A DNA stretch of 64,000 bases from Dryocosmus kuriphilus (Eukaryota > Arthropoda > Insecta > Hymenoptera > Cynipidae): assembly GCA_038277395.1 (NCBI GenBank), contig CM076191.1:91942822-92006821 (forward strand), read 5' to 3'. Numbering within the stretch: position 1 is the first letter of the stretch; every line of letters starts with the position of its first letter. The notes beneath the pieces are model-generated. The model did not search any database and was not told the DNA's origin. It worked only from the letters and a program-made list of their open reading frames with translations. This document shows positions 22,571 through 32,942 of the stretch, piece by piece. Both the position numbers and the translations under genes were made by a program.

Positions 22571-23125
22571 ATTATTACTATTATAGTGTAACTTTGCGAA
22601 CTCGGAAGTTCATTGCCTCAGCTACCGAGAACCGAGACGTATCTGTATCCTGTGCATCCTCCATCCAGATTAAATAATCATGTGCTAGCTCTTTTTAGAT
22701 CGTTAGGCTTATTGAACATTTATATTTAGATTAAAATTTACTGTACGTATAGGAATAAATGTACTATACATTGATGTCTTAAGATTACTTTACATATATT
22801 AATAATAATATATAATCTTATAGATTTTATAAACTTTCAAATCCATCTGAAATTGTAAATGGCGAATCTAGCCAGTCATGCAAGTCGTTAATTAAAATCG
22901 GAGAATTATCTTTTGCTCGATATTCAGGAATACCAAAAGAGTTAATTTCCGCAACTTCTTCTTCAAAGCACTCTTAATTCAAAATTTTAAGTAGAATACG
23001 ATTAATAAGATCTCTTTAATTAATACATTAAGCATCATAAAAACCACGTGCTCTCCATCATCAGCGACTCCCCTCCTCACGTGGCTTTAAGTATCTTCCC
23101 CCCCCCCCCCCCCCCCCCCAATGGG
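22571..23125. other. Right internal segment of the TIR element
   Basis: No gene. AT-rich, with repeated CACGTG motifs and an uninterrupted C run (about 23098-23119) just inside the right terminal repeat. Similar poly-G/C runs mark other elements in this window. Confidence 0.5.
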
Positions 23126-23152
23126 CCACGTGGTTTATGAACGTTCCCTGTA

Positions 23153-24070
23153 GTAAGCTCTTCAAACGTAACCAAGTGAGATCCCATCATGTGCTGAATG
23201 TGATATTTAATACTTTTTATACCAGCTTCCCAAAGACCTCCAAAATGAGCTGTATGTAGTGGAATGAACTATTCACCTCCATCTATTGCGAAATTATCGT
23301 GAAGCTCAGGGTCAGTAATCACTCTTTTAAAGGCGTCGCGAATTTTATGATTGGCACCTTGACGGGTTGTACCATTACCACTATAGATAACTTTTGGAGA
23401 CTCTCGATGGCCATTGAAACTTCGAAGAGCAGCGAGAAATCCCTCTGAAGTGCAATCAGGGACTAGTTCAATATGAACGGCTTTTGTTGAAAAACGTACA
23501 ATAATGCTGCAGATGGCAAGGTACTCATTGTTTGTATCATGAGACTTGTTCCATGTATGACACAAATTATGCAAGCTTTGATACATTGTCGAATTAATGA
23601 TCGACCTCTTACAATCCAGAATGCTTAATGAAGTACTCGTGTGGTCAGTTGAGCACACCATGGAGTAACCTCAATTGAGTGTGTCTTATTACCACAACAG
23701 TTAATGTATCTTTACTGAAAATAATCGGATATCTTTCTGCGTAAGATAGAGCTGAGTGCTGAAGTCGCCCTTCTAAGCGGAGAATTCCGTCTTCATCAAG
23801 AAACGGATTTAGTTTTTTAATTGATCTTTTTGAAGGGATTTCAATTTTTTCGATAGGCGCTTTTAAAATTTTGACTCATGTTTTACTTTAATTTTAGCTG
23901 TAGTGACTGAACAAATTGATGGCAGATAACTGTCATTCTTATAAGTTTGGGCCACGAAGAGGACTTTGAAAGCAAATACCATGGAACGTTAATTGCAATT
24001 GGATTATGAACAATAATCTTCGATCGAAGTTCGGAATTCACTTTTTTGGAATTTAATGGCTTTTTTTAAA
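23153..24070 (-). pseudogene. BEL/Pao element A: integrase core
   Basis: Minus-strand frames carry integrase landmarks of BEL/Pao elements: 'NPFLDEDGILRLEGRL' and 'RYPIIF' of the zinc-binding region, 'FSTKAVHIELVPDCTSEGFLAALR', a decayed second acidic motif ('VIYSGNGT', the usual D replaced by G), and 'AHFGGLWEAGIKSIKYH' with the catalytic glutamate. Several stops and frameshifts. The frame ends at 23153 where the TIR element is inserted and resumes at 4370. Confidence 0.8.
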
Positions 24071-24330
24071 TGATGTGTATTTGTTTTTAATCTCACCAGC
24101 AATCTTGCATTAAAATCAACGGCATTTTAGGGAATAATTATGTGAAAAATACGTCAACATAGAAAAGTGTACTCGAGTCACCCTCTTGAAAAAGGCAGAC
24201 ATCTGGATATCTAGATCAGTTCTCCGAAAACTGTGGCGCGGTCCGGTCGTAACTAAGCGGATAAAATGACATAATTTTCCCTCCATGTTAAGTGCTTTTG
24301 GATAATAATTTTTCAAAGTGCTTGTTGTTC
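24071..24330 (-). pseudogene. Probable BEL/Pao element A sequence, weakly conserved
   Basis: A 66-codon minus-strand frame (24116-24316) lies where the region between RNase H and integrase should be, but I recognise no motif in it. Assignment rests on position only. Confidence 0.3.
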
Positions 24331-24520
24331 AAAAATTGATACATGCATATAATAATAATGACAATCATAATAATAATATATCTCTAATGTTAAATTTTTA
24401 TCGATTACTGGTCTAAATAATTCTTATTAATTATCTAATCATCTTGGTCGATAAAATAACACCAATTTTATCTATTACTGATCTAAATAATTTATATAAA
24501 TTATTTAATTACCCTGGACG
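24331..24520. repeat. AT-rich two-copy direct repeat
   Basis: Two diverged copies of a ~72-bp unit containing TCTAAATAATT and GATAAAATAACACC-like text (about 24400-24470 and 24471-24530), preceded by an ATA-rich microsatellite. Confidence 0.5.
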
Positions 24521-24809
24521 ACAAGGCTGGTTCCCCCTCAGTATTCACAACCGATCAGAATTCCCTTGTACCTGACTTCGTTTAGTTTGCCTTCACATCC
24601 ATTCTTCTCCTCTTTCTGTTCCAATGAACAAAGTTTTCTGGTATGAGACTAACGTCGTGGCTTCACGTACCACATTATGACGGAACGCATTCATCGCCTG
24701 TAGTTATTAGTTGGGTGCAAACTTTAAAGAATGAATAATATAAACAATAATTTAGTCTCTGATGATTAGATTGATGCTTCCATTGATAAAAGGCATGCCC
24801 CCGGAAAGT

Positions 24810-24991
24810 TTTAGGCGATGAGTGGAATCTGGGTTTTTGGAATGCTCGAAGTGTGAATAATTTCAAAGTGAAAGAATTGCCCAATACGATGCGTATGCAC
24901 GAGTTAGATACCTTATGTGTACTTGAAACAAAGCAGAAAGGATGTGAAACATCGAATACAGGAAACAGCGGAATCGCACATTGGTCAGGGA
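24810..24991 (+). pseudogene. RTE-like non-LTR element: endonuclease N-terminus
   Basis: Reads 'WNLGFWNARSVNNFKVKELPNT' in a broken frame, then 'ELDTLCVLETKQKGCET' (the E-T-K of the apurinic endonuclease) and 'GNSGIAHWSGI'. These are the first conserved blocks of the endonuclease that nicks target DNA in RTE/jockey-type elements. It is interrupted at 24992 by an R1-like insertion and continues at about 26905. The 5' end probably lies between 24540 and 24810, which has no ORF. Confidence 0.7.
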
Positions 24992-26900
24992 TTTTTTTTT
25001 TTTTTGTGATGGAGGAGGAAATGCATTACGCACATAGTGTGGGACTCCTCCGGTAAGCCGGCCCTACCCACTTCACCCGCTTCACCTTTCTTTCTAAGTT
25101 TCTTCCGGTTTTTGAGGGCGGGAGGGGCATTGCCCAATTTTGGCACTCTGCTGTCTTGCGGCCCTCCTCAAGACATCGCCAGCAGCATTTGCTGCGATCA
25201 TCTGCCGCACACTCTCGCGCAACGTGTCCGATGGCATGGCACCTGTAGGACCGGGTTTCCGCGCTGTGCGCCTTCACCCGGCAGTTCACCCACCCGACCT
25301 TCAGTCGGGCCGTCCTCTTCAACTGAGCAGAAACGGCCGCATCCAACTCAACAAAACCTAGAATCCAGCCTCTGCTGCTTCTCTTGGTGAGATTGACCCT
25401 TGGTGGAGAACCAATCTGGTCTCTAAGGCTAGCCTCACCGCTGTCTCCATGTTAGCAGCCTCCGTATTCTCGACTATGTCGTAGACTACCATCTGCTCCC
25501 TTGGGACGAGGTGTCGGACTCTTCTAACACCTCCAAGGGCCTTTAAGATGGCATCCCCGAAGTGCTGCGGGTCCTCCAGCTTGGCGCCCACCTCAATGAG
25601 GACGTCTCCCGTCCTCGTCTGCCGAATCGACTTGACGTTGACGCCATGGTCTTCTGGCTTCACCTTCTTTTGAATGTCCTTCAGGACATCCGCATACTCC
25701 ATCCCTGGGGCTGGCTTGATCATCACGGCCTCCCGGGGTATTCTGCTCTTCTTCTCCTTGGGGGCTCCTTGCACCTTATCGGGCGCATAGTCCCTTCTTG
25801 ACACCCCTATCTTCTCAGGCTTCTTCTCAGCCTCCTTCCCCTCCTTCTTGCTTCTTCTCCTAACCGCCTTTGACCAAGCGACCTCCTCCTGGGTCTTGGT
25901 CTTCTTCAGGACCGGCTTCTAGGTATCGGGTCCGCTAGGCGGGCTGATAGTCGTCTCCCTCTTCCGCTTGCGCGTCTCCGTCGCTTCCTCCGGCGTCATC
26001 TGCGGCTCCGTTTGCGTAGAAACGGAGGCCGTCTCCTTCATGCTGGAGCTCAGGAGAGCCTTCTCCCTACGCTTCTTGCCTATTTTCTCCCTATCAGCCT
26101 ATTCATTTCTACCATGTAGCCCTCCGTATAGCTTTTGAGTCTTCTGTATGAATACCCCACTGAGCGCATTTCACTTTGCACTTTCTCCACTGCAGCCACC
26201 TGCTCCGCCGACTTACAGGTCTTTAGTACTTTCTTCAGGCATTCGCGTGCTACTCTGTGGCTCTCCCTCATTTCCTCCTGAATTTGGACGATCGTCCTTT
26301 TTGTCTCAGCAACTTCCGTTGTGAACGGCCTCCGTTCTTCTTCAACCACGTCGAAGATGTTGCTAAAGTCCAGCTCCTCTTCGACGTGAGTTTCTTTGCT
26401 CCTTTTCCGTTTTCCATCTTTGAAAGACATAGTAAAGAATTCACCAGCGCATCGTGCGTAGAGGGGCGGGCCGAAATAGTTGGGAACAGGTATACCCTCG
26501 GACCGAAGTCCTGCCCCAGTACTCTGGGGCCCAACCTTCGTTTAAACCCGGTCCCGGAATACACGGACGGACCGCACTCGCTCGGAGCACTGCAGGTTCC
26601 GATCTCTGCAGCCACCACGCACTCCCTGATCAAGGCCCGAAGGAGCTAGCTCCAGATGCCCGGTCGCAGCTTACACCTCGGCAGAGAAAGCTCATAGCAG
26701 CCCCCACCCATGCCGGTGGAAAAACCGGACATGGTTCGGAGCACTCCCAGTAGGCTACAACCGTCACCAATCACGTGTTTGGTCCGCGAGGCCTATTTTA
26801 TTTCAGCCCTACCCTTTGTTTCCAGCGAGAATTCTCCTATCCGCCACCTGGGGACGCGCCAAGTAGGGGTAACAACTCCCCTCCCTCCGTTCGTATGCTA
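24992..26900 (-). mobile_element. Gag-only R1-like retroelement with poly(A), inserted in the RTE-like element
   Basis: On the minus strand it has a 5' leader (about 26440-26900), ORF1 sequence (26430 to about 25080), a short 3' UTR and a poly(A) tail seen as T14 at 24992-25005. The 3' UTR text (GTGTGGGACT, CCTACCCACT, CACCTCC-like) is shared with the fragment at 31707-31830. There is no endonuclease/RT ORF between ORF1 and the 3' UTR, so this is either an internally deleted copy or a non-autonomous gag-carrying family. It is richer in GC than its surroundings. Confidence 0.7.
25026..26430 (-). pseudogene. R1-like ORF1 (gag-like, coiled coil plus CCHC knuckles), frameshifted
   Basis: Three long frames, each in a different phase, cover one protein. 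26430-26080 begins MSFKDGKRKRSKETH and is lysine/glutamate-rich with heptad-like spacing, probably a coiled coil. 25804-25358 contains 'MIKPAPGMEYADVLKDIQKK' and 'GDVLIEVG', the central nucleic-acid-binding fold of R1/TRAS-type gag. 25346-25026 has two CCHC knuckles: C-x2-C altered to 'YRCHAIGHVAREC', then 'CCWRCLEEGRKTAEC' with H replaced by R. The product would package the element's RNA. At least two frameshifts make it inactive as read. Confidence 0.7.
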
Positions 26901-26904
26901 TTCA

Positions 26905-27787
26905 AGGTATGAGATTAATTATGAATGAGAAGGCAAAACAATATATCAAAAAGTGTAAATGTGTATCTCACAGATTATTGTGGGTTAGAGTGAAAGTAGG
27001 AGTCAGAAAACTATTTATTATTGCATGCTACGCTCCAGCTGATGGCGAAAGCAGTGAAGTAAAGGATGCCTTCTGGGAGTCGTTGAATGATATCTTAGTT
27101 ACTAGTGATACTAGATACTAGTGATTACCAGAAGAGTAGTGAGAGGTCTTGAATATGATACAGACTACTACCTCGTAGTTTTGAAAATTAGACTGTGACA
27201 AGGATAGGGGAAAAGAAAAATTAAGAAAGCAAAATTACCGCGAGTCAAAATAGATTACTTGCAGAACTCAGAAACACAAATAGAATAACGTGATAAACTA
27301 AGAGCCTATTTACATCAAAACAGAAAGAACTGGAAAAAGGAATTAGACAATAAAAATGTAGAGGGCGCCTGAACGATATTACGAAATATTATCTTCAAGA
27401 GCGCACCTGAAATGTGTAGAACTGCGACTGTAGAAAGAATGAATGGGGATGCTTGGTCGACTGATAGAATCTGCGTCGTTATTAACGAGAAAAAGCAAGC
27501 ATACCTAAGAATGCATAATATTCAAGGTCTCACTAATAAGGAGGAGACTAGACTAAGAATCGATTATAGGAATAAAAACAGAAAATCAAACAGATTAATC
27601 AAAGAAAGCAAGGATAAAATCAAAGCGGAAGAAGATAGAAAAATGCAAAATGATTTCGAAAGAAATAAGAAGCTATTCTGGAAGTGGGGAAAGAAAACTA
27701 GAGAAGGAAGTAGTGGTGATGAGTTGAGGGGAATGAAGAATGCTAATGGCGATATGGTGTTGGATACGGACAAGGAGAAAGATGTAA
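26905..27787 (+). pseudogene. RTE-like element: endonuclease C-terminal part and linker
   Basis: Continues the frame broken at 24991. 26909-27120 reads 'CVSHRLLWVRVKVGVRKLFIIACYAPADG', the core strand of the endonuclease with the conserved 'YAP.DG'. A decayed stretch (27121-27411) follows, then 27412-27787, a highly charged linker ('LFWKWGKKTREG', 'ANGDMVLDTDKEKDV') typical of the segment between endonuclease and RT. It stops at an insertion at 27788. Confidence 0.75.
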
Positions 27788-28156
27788 CGCGGACGTGACA
27801 GAACGGGTGGCGGGGTCCACAAGCGATCGCGGTCGGAAACCCACGACGGGTCCCGAAAGAACGGTCGACTGACCAGCTCGCCGCCCGCCTGTTCAGTCAC
27901 CTTTTGACTCTGTAGCCGTTCGTTAGTTCTTCGGCAACAAGTTTAGTCTCGCTTGTGTCTTGGAATCTTGTACAATCGCCTCGCTTATTGTCGTATCCTG
28001 TATGGATAATCTCCTCGCTTTTGCTTTATGCTGTGTGAATAAGCGCCTCGCTTTTGCTCTATCCTGTGTGGATAATCGTCTATTACTGTGTAACCCTACT
28101 CTCAACTTCGACCTCCTCTTTTTCCTCCTTGGATAGCGACTCCACTAAAAAGAGTG
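27788..28156. mobile_element. Small unclassified insertion in the RTE-like element (possible solo LTR)
   Basis: GC-rich start, then three diverged ~50-bp tandem units built on CCTCGCTTTTGC and CCTGTGTGGATAATCG (about 27965-28085). TGTAA occurs at both borders (27783-27787 and 28157-28161), a candidate 5-bp target duplication. RTE coding text resumes to the right ('KSFFREIV'). The class is uncertain. Confidence 0.45.
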
Positions 28157-28458
28157 TGTAAAAGCTTTTTCCGAGAAATTGTATTGAGATGAAGCTATAG
28201 AGCTAACAATTCCGATAAAGAAGATACATTAGAAAATTCTTTTTAATTTGGAGAAGTAGGAATGAGCGTGTTCAGCATTAAGGCGGTGTTTAAAAATTTG
28301 AAGAATGATAAGAATGCTGATTAGATGAAATTACGTATAGTCCAGGGAACGAAGATCAAAAAGGTGCCTTTTCACCACAAAATTTTAGAATGAAAATGAG
28401 GTAAGCCATCATGTAGTGTTGATGCCTGGGATGAAGGCTTGTATGTTTGCAGGCAAAA
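28157..28458 (+). pseudogene. RTE-like element: segment leading into reverse transcriptase
   Basis: Short broken frames ('FGEVGMSVFSIKAVFKNLKN', 'DKNAD') correspond to the pre-RT region 'V..A...LK..KA.G.D' of RTE-like polyproteins. Heavily decayed and cut at 28459 by the foldback element. Confidence 0.5.
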
Positions 28459-30623
28459 ATATGTGGTCATAAGGAATTGCGCAATGTTCAAAGTTGGCGA
28501 AATCAGGTTTTTGGGAGATTGCTATCAAGGTATTGATTTGCGAAAAAAGAAGTTTAATTAAAATTAAAGGCCTTAAAAAGGTTTTTAATTTGGTATGTCG
28601 CACATTAAAATTGTTTGATTTGTTCCCTCACAAAGTAATAAAAACCGGCAAAAATGGCCGTTTTTACGAAATATCATCTTCAAGAGCGCGTCTAATTATT
28701 TTTGCAAAAAGTGTATGCACATCTATTAAAGTCCCTGAAAATTTGTATTTTGTTAAGCTGAAAGTATATGCAAATTTTGAGCTCAAAATAATAAATAGTT
28801 TTTGAGAAAAGCTATTTGTTTATAAAAAAGGTACCGTTGTTTTGGTGGGGCTGACTTTTTTTAAGGCGGTTGGAAAGCCATGAAAGTGGTCAAATTTCAA
28901 TCCTAAAGAGCTATAGTGTCATGTACGCTTAGCATCTAATTGATTTTAGAGTATTAACCATGTTAAAAATGACTGCAAAGGAATAGTACGTTTTTGTCTC
29001 GTAAACAAATGGAATAACTTCTGTAATTTTCATCCTAAACAACCGGGATGCCAGTCACTCGAACATTACAATTTGTGCATGATTTTAAGCTGAAAATATT
29101 TTATGTACGTTAATTGGGGGGGGGGGGGGGGGGAGTTAATTTTTTTTTTTTATAACAATTATTGCAGTCGTAATTTTCAAGATGCACAGTTAAAAGTGGT
29201 AAATAGTAATAAATGAATACTGATACTAATTGTAATATAATTTCCAGAAAAATCAGTTGGAAAATACTGTTTAGAATAGCGGTCTATTTACGACCAAGGT
29301 CGGTCACAGTTTATGACGGCGGAGGGGGGGAAGTTCCTTCCGCTGCTTCAACCTGCGCTGAAATTGAATTTGCGCGTTCAAAATGTAAGAATTGGAAAAA
29401 TCTCATGAAAGAATGGACATATCGAGATGTTTTTTTTTTTTAATTTCAGCTAACTTTTTTAGCTGATTACAAATTTTCCTTTGAAAGCTCAAAAAAAGCA
29501 CGTCTTATGCTTGAAAGGTAATTGTACTTTTTTATATTTTCACTAATTGTATAATTTCTGGAATAATTCTTCGATGTAATGTAAGCAGCATTTCATCATT
29601 TTTAAGTTTATTCAATAATGTTACAAAAAATGTGTACTGAATGCAAAATTTGTTTTTCAATAAACTCAGGGCAAGTCCTTTTCATGAAATTGGCTACAGT
29701 AAATTTTCGATTTTGAAACTTTTTCGTATCCCCAGATTTGCCCCGCATCAAGTTAAAGATTTTTATTGAAATAAGGGAAATAATAGCACAGGTTGAATGT
29801 CGAATGGTCACAGGTATATACTTCTTTTGTATTTACATTATCTGCGTATTGTTTCTTGGAAGGTGCACACACCAGTTACTGGATGATTCACGTAGGTCAC
29901 TTTGTCAGTTTCGGCTGCGGAGCAGAGTTTATTGGCTATTTAATATAAATTTACAAGGCAATCAACGTCACAACGTTATCAACGTTGTAACTTAATCAGT
30001 GAGAATCGAGTAAGCTGTGGTTACAAAACAGTCCTCTTACTGACTTTGTCTTGATCCTTAATTTCTCAATTTTTCTACAGAACGTTATGACTCCAGTTTA
30101 TTGAAAACCAAATTTTGCATTCAGTACACATTTTTTGTAACATTATTGAATAAACTTAAAAATGATGAAATGCTGCTTACATTACATCGAAGAATTATTC
30201 CAGAAATTATTCAATTAGTGAAAATATAAAAAAGTACAATTACCTTTCAAGCATAAGATGTACTTTTTCTGAGCTTTCAATGGAAAATTTGTAATCAGCG
30301 AAAAAAGTTAGCTGAAATTAAAAAAAAAACACCTCGATATGTCCATTCTTTCATGAGATTTTTCCAATTGTTAAATTTTTTACGCGCGAATTCAATTTCA
30401 GCGCCAGTTGAAGCAGCGGAAGGAGCTTCCCCCACTCCGCCGTCATAAACTGCGACCGATCCTGGTCGTAAATAAACCGCTATTCTAAACAGTATTTTCC
30501 AAACTGATTTTTCTGGAAATTATATTACAATTAGTATCAGTATTCATTTATTACTATTTACCAATTTTAACTGTGTATCTTCAAAATTACGACTGCAATA
30601 ATTGTTATTAAAAGAAAATTAAC

Positions 30624-30655
<32 letters not shown>

Positions 30656-31290
30656 AGTAACATACATAAAATATTTTCATCTTAAAATCATGCAAAAATT
30701 GTAAGGTTCGAGTGACTGGAATCCCGGTTGTTTAGGATGAAAATTACAGAAGTTATTCCATTTGTTTACGAGACAAAAACGAACTATTCCTTTGCAGTCG
30801 TTTTTAACGTGGTTAATACTCTAAAATCAATTAGCTGCTAAGCGTACATGACACTATAACTCTTTAGGATTGAAATTTGTCCATTTTTATGGCTTTCCGA
30901 CCGCCTTAAAAAAAGTTAGCCCCACCGAAACAACGGTACTTTTTTTATAAACAAATAGCTTTTCTCAAAAACTATTTACTATTTTGAGCTCAAAATTTGC
31001 ATATACTTTCAGCTTGACAAAATACAAATTTTCAAGGACTTTAATAGATGTGCATACAATTTTGCAAAAATAAGTAGATTTTGCAAAACGGCAATTTTTG
31101 CCGGTTTTTATTACTTTGTGAGAGAACAAGTCAAACAATTTTAATGTGCGATATACCAAATTAAAGATCTTTTTAAGACCTTTAGTTTATAATTAAACTT
31201 TTTTTTCGCAAATCAATACCTTGATAGCAGTCTCCCAAAAACCTGATTTCGCCAACTTTGAACATTGCGCAATTCCTTATGACCACATAT
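28459..31290. mobile_element. 2.8-kb foldback (long inverted repeat) element
   Basis: The arms, about 28459-29665 and 30097-31290, are inverted copies of each other with scattered differences. They share CACATAT ends, a TTCGCC...TTTTGGGAG block, a poly-G run at about 29117-29133 mirrored by a longer poly-C run at about 30624-30655, and a CGCTGCTTC block. The non-repeated centre is about 430 bp and has no convincing ORF (a 65-85 codon frame at 29738-29995 is not persuasive). It interrupts the RTE-like RT region. TA borders the ends but a target duplication is not certain. Confidence 0.8.
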
Positions 31291-31683
31291 AGTTGATGAA
31301 CATGTGGCATGTGAATGGAGAAGATCCAAATGATTAGAGAAAGGTGATCATCGTTCCTTTTTACAAGAGAAAAGGAGATAAGTGTGGCTGCACTAATTAT
31401 AGAGCTATCAGCTTACTTAGTACCCCAGACAAAGTGTTTAGCAAAATACTGATTGGAAAAGTCATGAAAGTAACGAAAGATAAGATATTGGAAGTCCAAT
31501 GCGGATTTATGCCAGGGAGATCATGTGCAGATCAGATATTTAGCTTGCGTCAGATCACAGAAAAAGGTTTAACCTGGAAAAAGCTTTTGACAAGGTGGAT
31601 AGAATTAAACTTTGGGCATTTCTGAAAGAGTATAGAGTCCATTGTTGGCTTCTTAAATCAATTAAAGCAATACATGAAGGCAG
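31291..31683 (+). pseudogene. RTE-like element: reverse transcriptase N-terminal half
   Basis: Reads 'VIIVPFYKRKGDKCGCTNYRAISLLSTPDKVFSKIL' across 31344-31450, then 'QCGFMPGRSCADQIFSLRQ' and 'NLEKAFDKVDRIKLWAFLKEY' after a frameshift near 31570. These are RT blocks 1-3 (fingers and the first catalytic aspartate region). Interrupted at 31684 by an R1-like 3' end. Confidence 0.85.
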
Positions 31684-31970
31684 TTTTTTTTTTTTTTTTT
31701 TTTTTTGTATGAGGAGGTGGAAATCCTTTTTACGGACTGAGTGTGGGACTCGGTCTAAAAATACGGCCCCTACCCACTAAAACCACCTCCTCTTTCCTGC
31801 CCACCCAAGACCCCGGAATCCGCTTTCACATTACTTCAGGGTCATGGGTTATCGGCCACTGAGCCGTCTCTCGGCCTCTCATCTGTCAACGTCTTGTTAT
31901 TACGTACACATATGCATAGGGAAACGCGTCGTCCTCGGCAGCGTGGAATTTACCACAGCTCGGGCTCGCC
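31684..31970 (-). mobile_element. 5'-truncated R1-like retroelement 3' end
   Basis: A T23 run (31684-31706) is the poly(A) tail of a minus-strand insertion. The adjacent text (GTGTGGGACT, CCTACCCACT, CCACCTCC) matches the 3' UTR of the gag-only element at about 25010-25080. RTE coding sequence resumes at about 31973 with 'YIKQGCVIS'. It is a dead-on-arrival insertion of about 0.29 kb. Confidence 0.7.
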
Positions 31971-32028
31971 GACCTTCGAAACCTATATCAAGCAAGGCTG
32001 CGTTATTTCGTCATGGTCATTCAATATA
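31971..32028 (+). pseudogene. RTE-like element: short RT segment between two insertions
   Basis: 'YIKQGCVISSWSFNI' corresponds to the RTE RT block 'GVRQGCVMSPWLFNIY'. The block is cut at 32028 by the mariner-like element and resumes after 34801. Confidence 0.75.
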
Positions 32029-32664
32029 CAGGAAGTTTTTTTTAACTTGAGACATCGAAATATCTCAAAAAATACGCATCCTATGAAAAAAATATTTGTA
32101 ATAAGAGCTTTTTATTTTCGCGAAGGAAAAACGATTTTTTAAAAATTTACCTCACCCCACACCCCCAGGAGGCAGGGGTGGGGGTAACTTTGTAATTTCA
32201 AATGGCAACCCCAATTTTTTATCACAGATTCAGATTCTCCTTTATGAAATACGTAAGTTTTATTCGAAATTTTTTTTTCTATTCGCAATAGATGGCGCTG
32301 AAATTGCGAAAAATGAAATTGTTTTTTTTAACTTGGGACATCGAAATATCTCAAAAAACGCGCATCCTATGAAAAAAACATTTGTATAATGAGAACTTTT
32401 TATTTTCGAGGGGGAAAAACGATTTTTAAAAAAATTACCCCACGCCGCCCCCCAGGAGGCAGAGGTGGGGGTAACTTTGTAATTTCGAATGGCAACCCCA
32501 ACTTTTTATCACAGATTCAGATTCTTCTTTATGAAATACGTAAGTTTTACTCGAAAAATTTTTTTCGATTCGCGATTGATGGCGCTGAAATTTCGAAAAA
32601 TGAAATTGTTGACACTACTTTTAGCTACCCAGGAATAACGACGCGGAGTTAGTAGTTGCCTATT

Positions 32665-32940
32665 TCCTTCGGGGCGTTTAATTTCGGTGAGTCCCCTTGC
32701 CTCTCACCATCGGGGTGTTTGATTTCGGTGAGTCCCCTCGCCTCTCACGATCGGAGTGCTTGATTTTTGTGAGTCCCCTCACCTCTCACCACCGGGGTGT
32801 TTGATTTCGGTGAGTCCCCTCACCTCTCACCATTGGGGTGCTTGATTTCGGTGAGTCCCCTCACCTCTCACCATTGGGGTGCTTGATTTCGGTGAGTTCC
32901 TTCGCCTCTCACCATCGGGGTGCTTGATTTCGATTAATTA
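32665..32940. repeat. 46-bp-type minisatellite inside the left TIR
   Basis: Six imperfect units of TTTCGGTGAGTCCCC..CGCCTCTCACCAT..GGGGTGCTTGA. A shorter inverted counterpart of two to three units is at 34355-34450 in the right TIR. Confidence 0.85.
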
Positions 32941-32942
32941 TT

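Larger units (their letters stand above)
4375..23148. mobile_element. TIR element carrying the tRNA-like array, inserted in BEL/Pao integrase
   Basis: The left end (4375-4397) and the reverse complement of the right end (23126-23148) agree at 20 of 23 positions: GGGAACGTT, six variable bases, then CCACGTGG. Both ends are flanked by TGTA (4371-4374 and 23149-23152), a probable 4-bp target duplication. The BEL/Pao integrase frame on the minus strand stops at the right border and resumes in frame at the left border once the element and one TGTA are ignored, which independently supports the borders. CACGTG motifs recur near the right end (about 23045, 23079, 23127). There is no transposase inside, so it is non-autonomous; without the array it would be only about 0.7 kb. 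I do not recognise the superfamily; a 4-bp duplication fits several. Confidence 0.8.

Noticed and set aside
25037..25801. Plus-strand frames across the R1-like gag region
   Set aside because: They are shadows opposite the gag frames, which show the zinc-knuckle and fold motifs.
29738..29995. 85-codon frame in the centre of the foldback element as a transposase
   Set aside because: No motif, biased composition, and too short.
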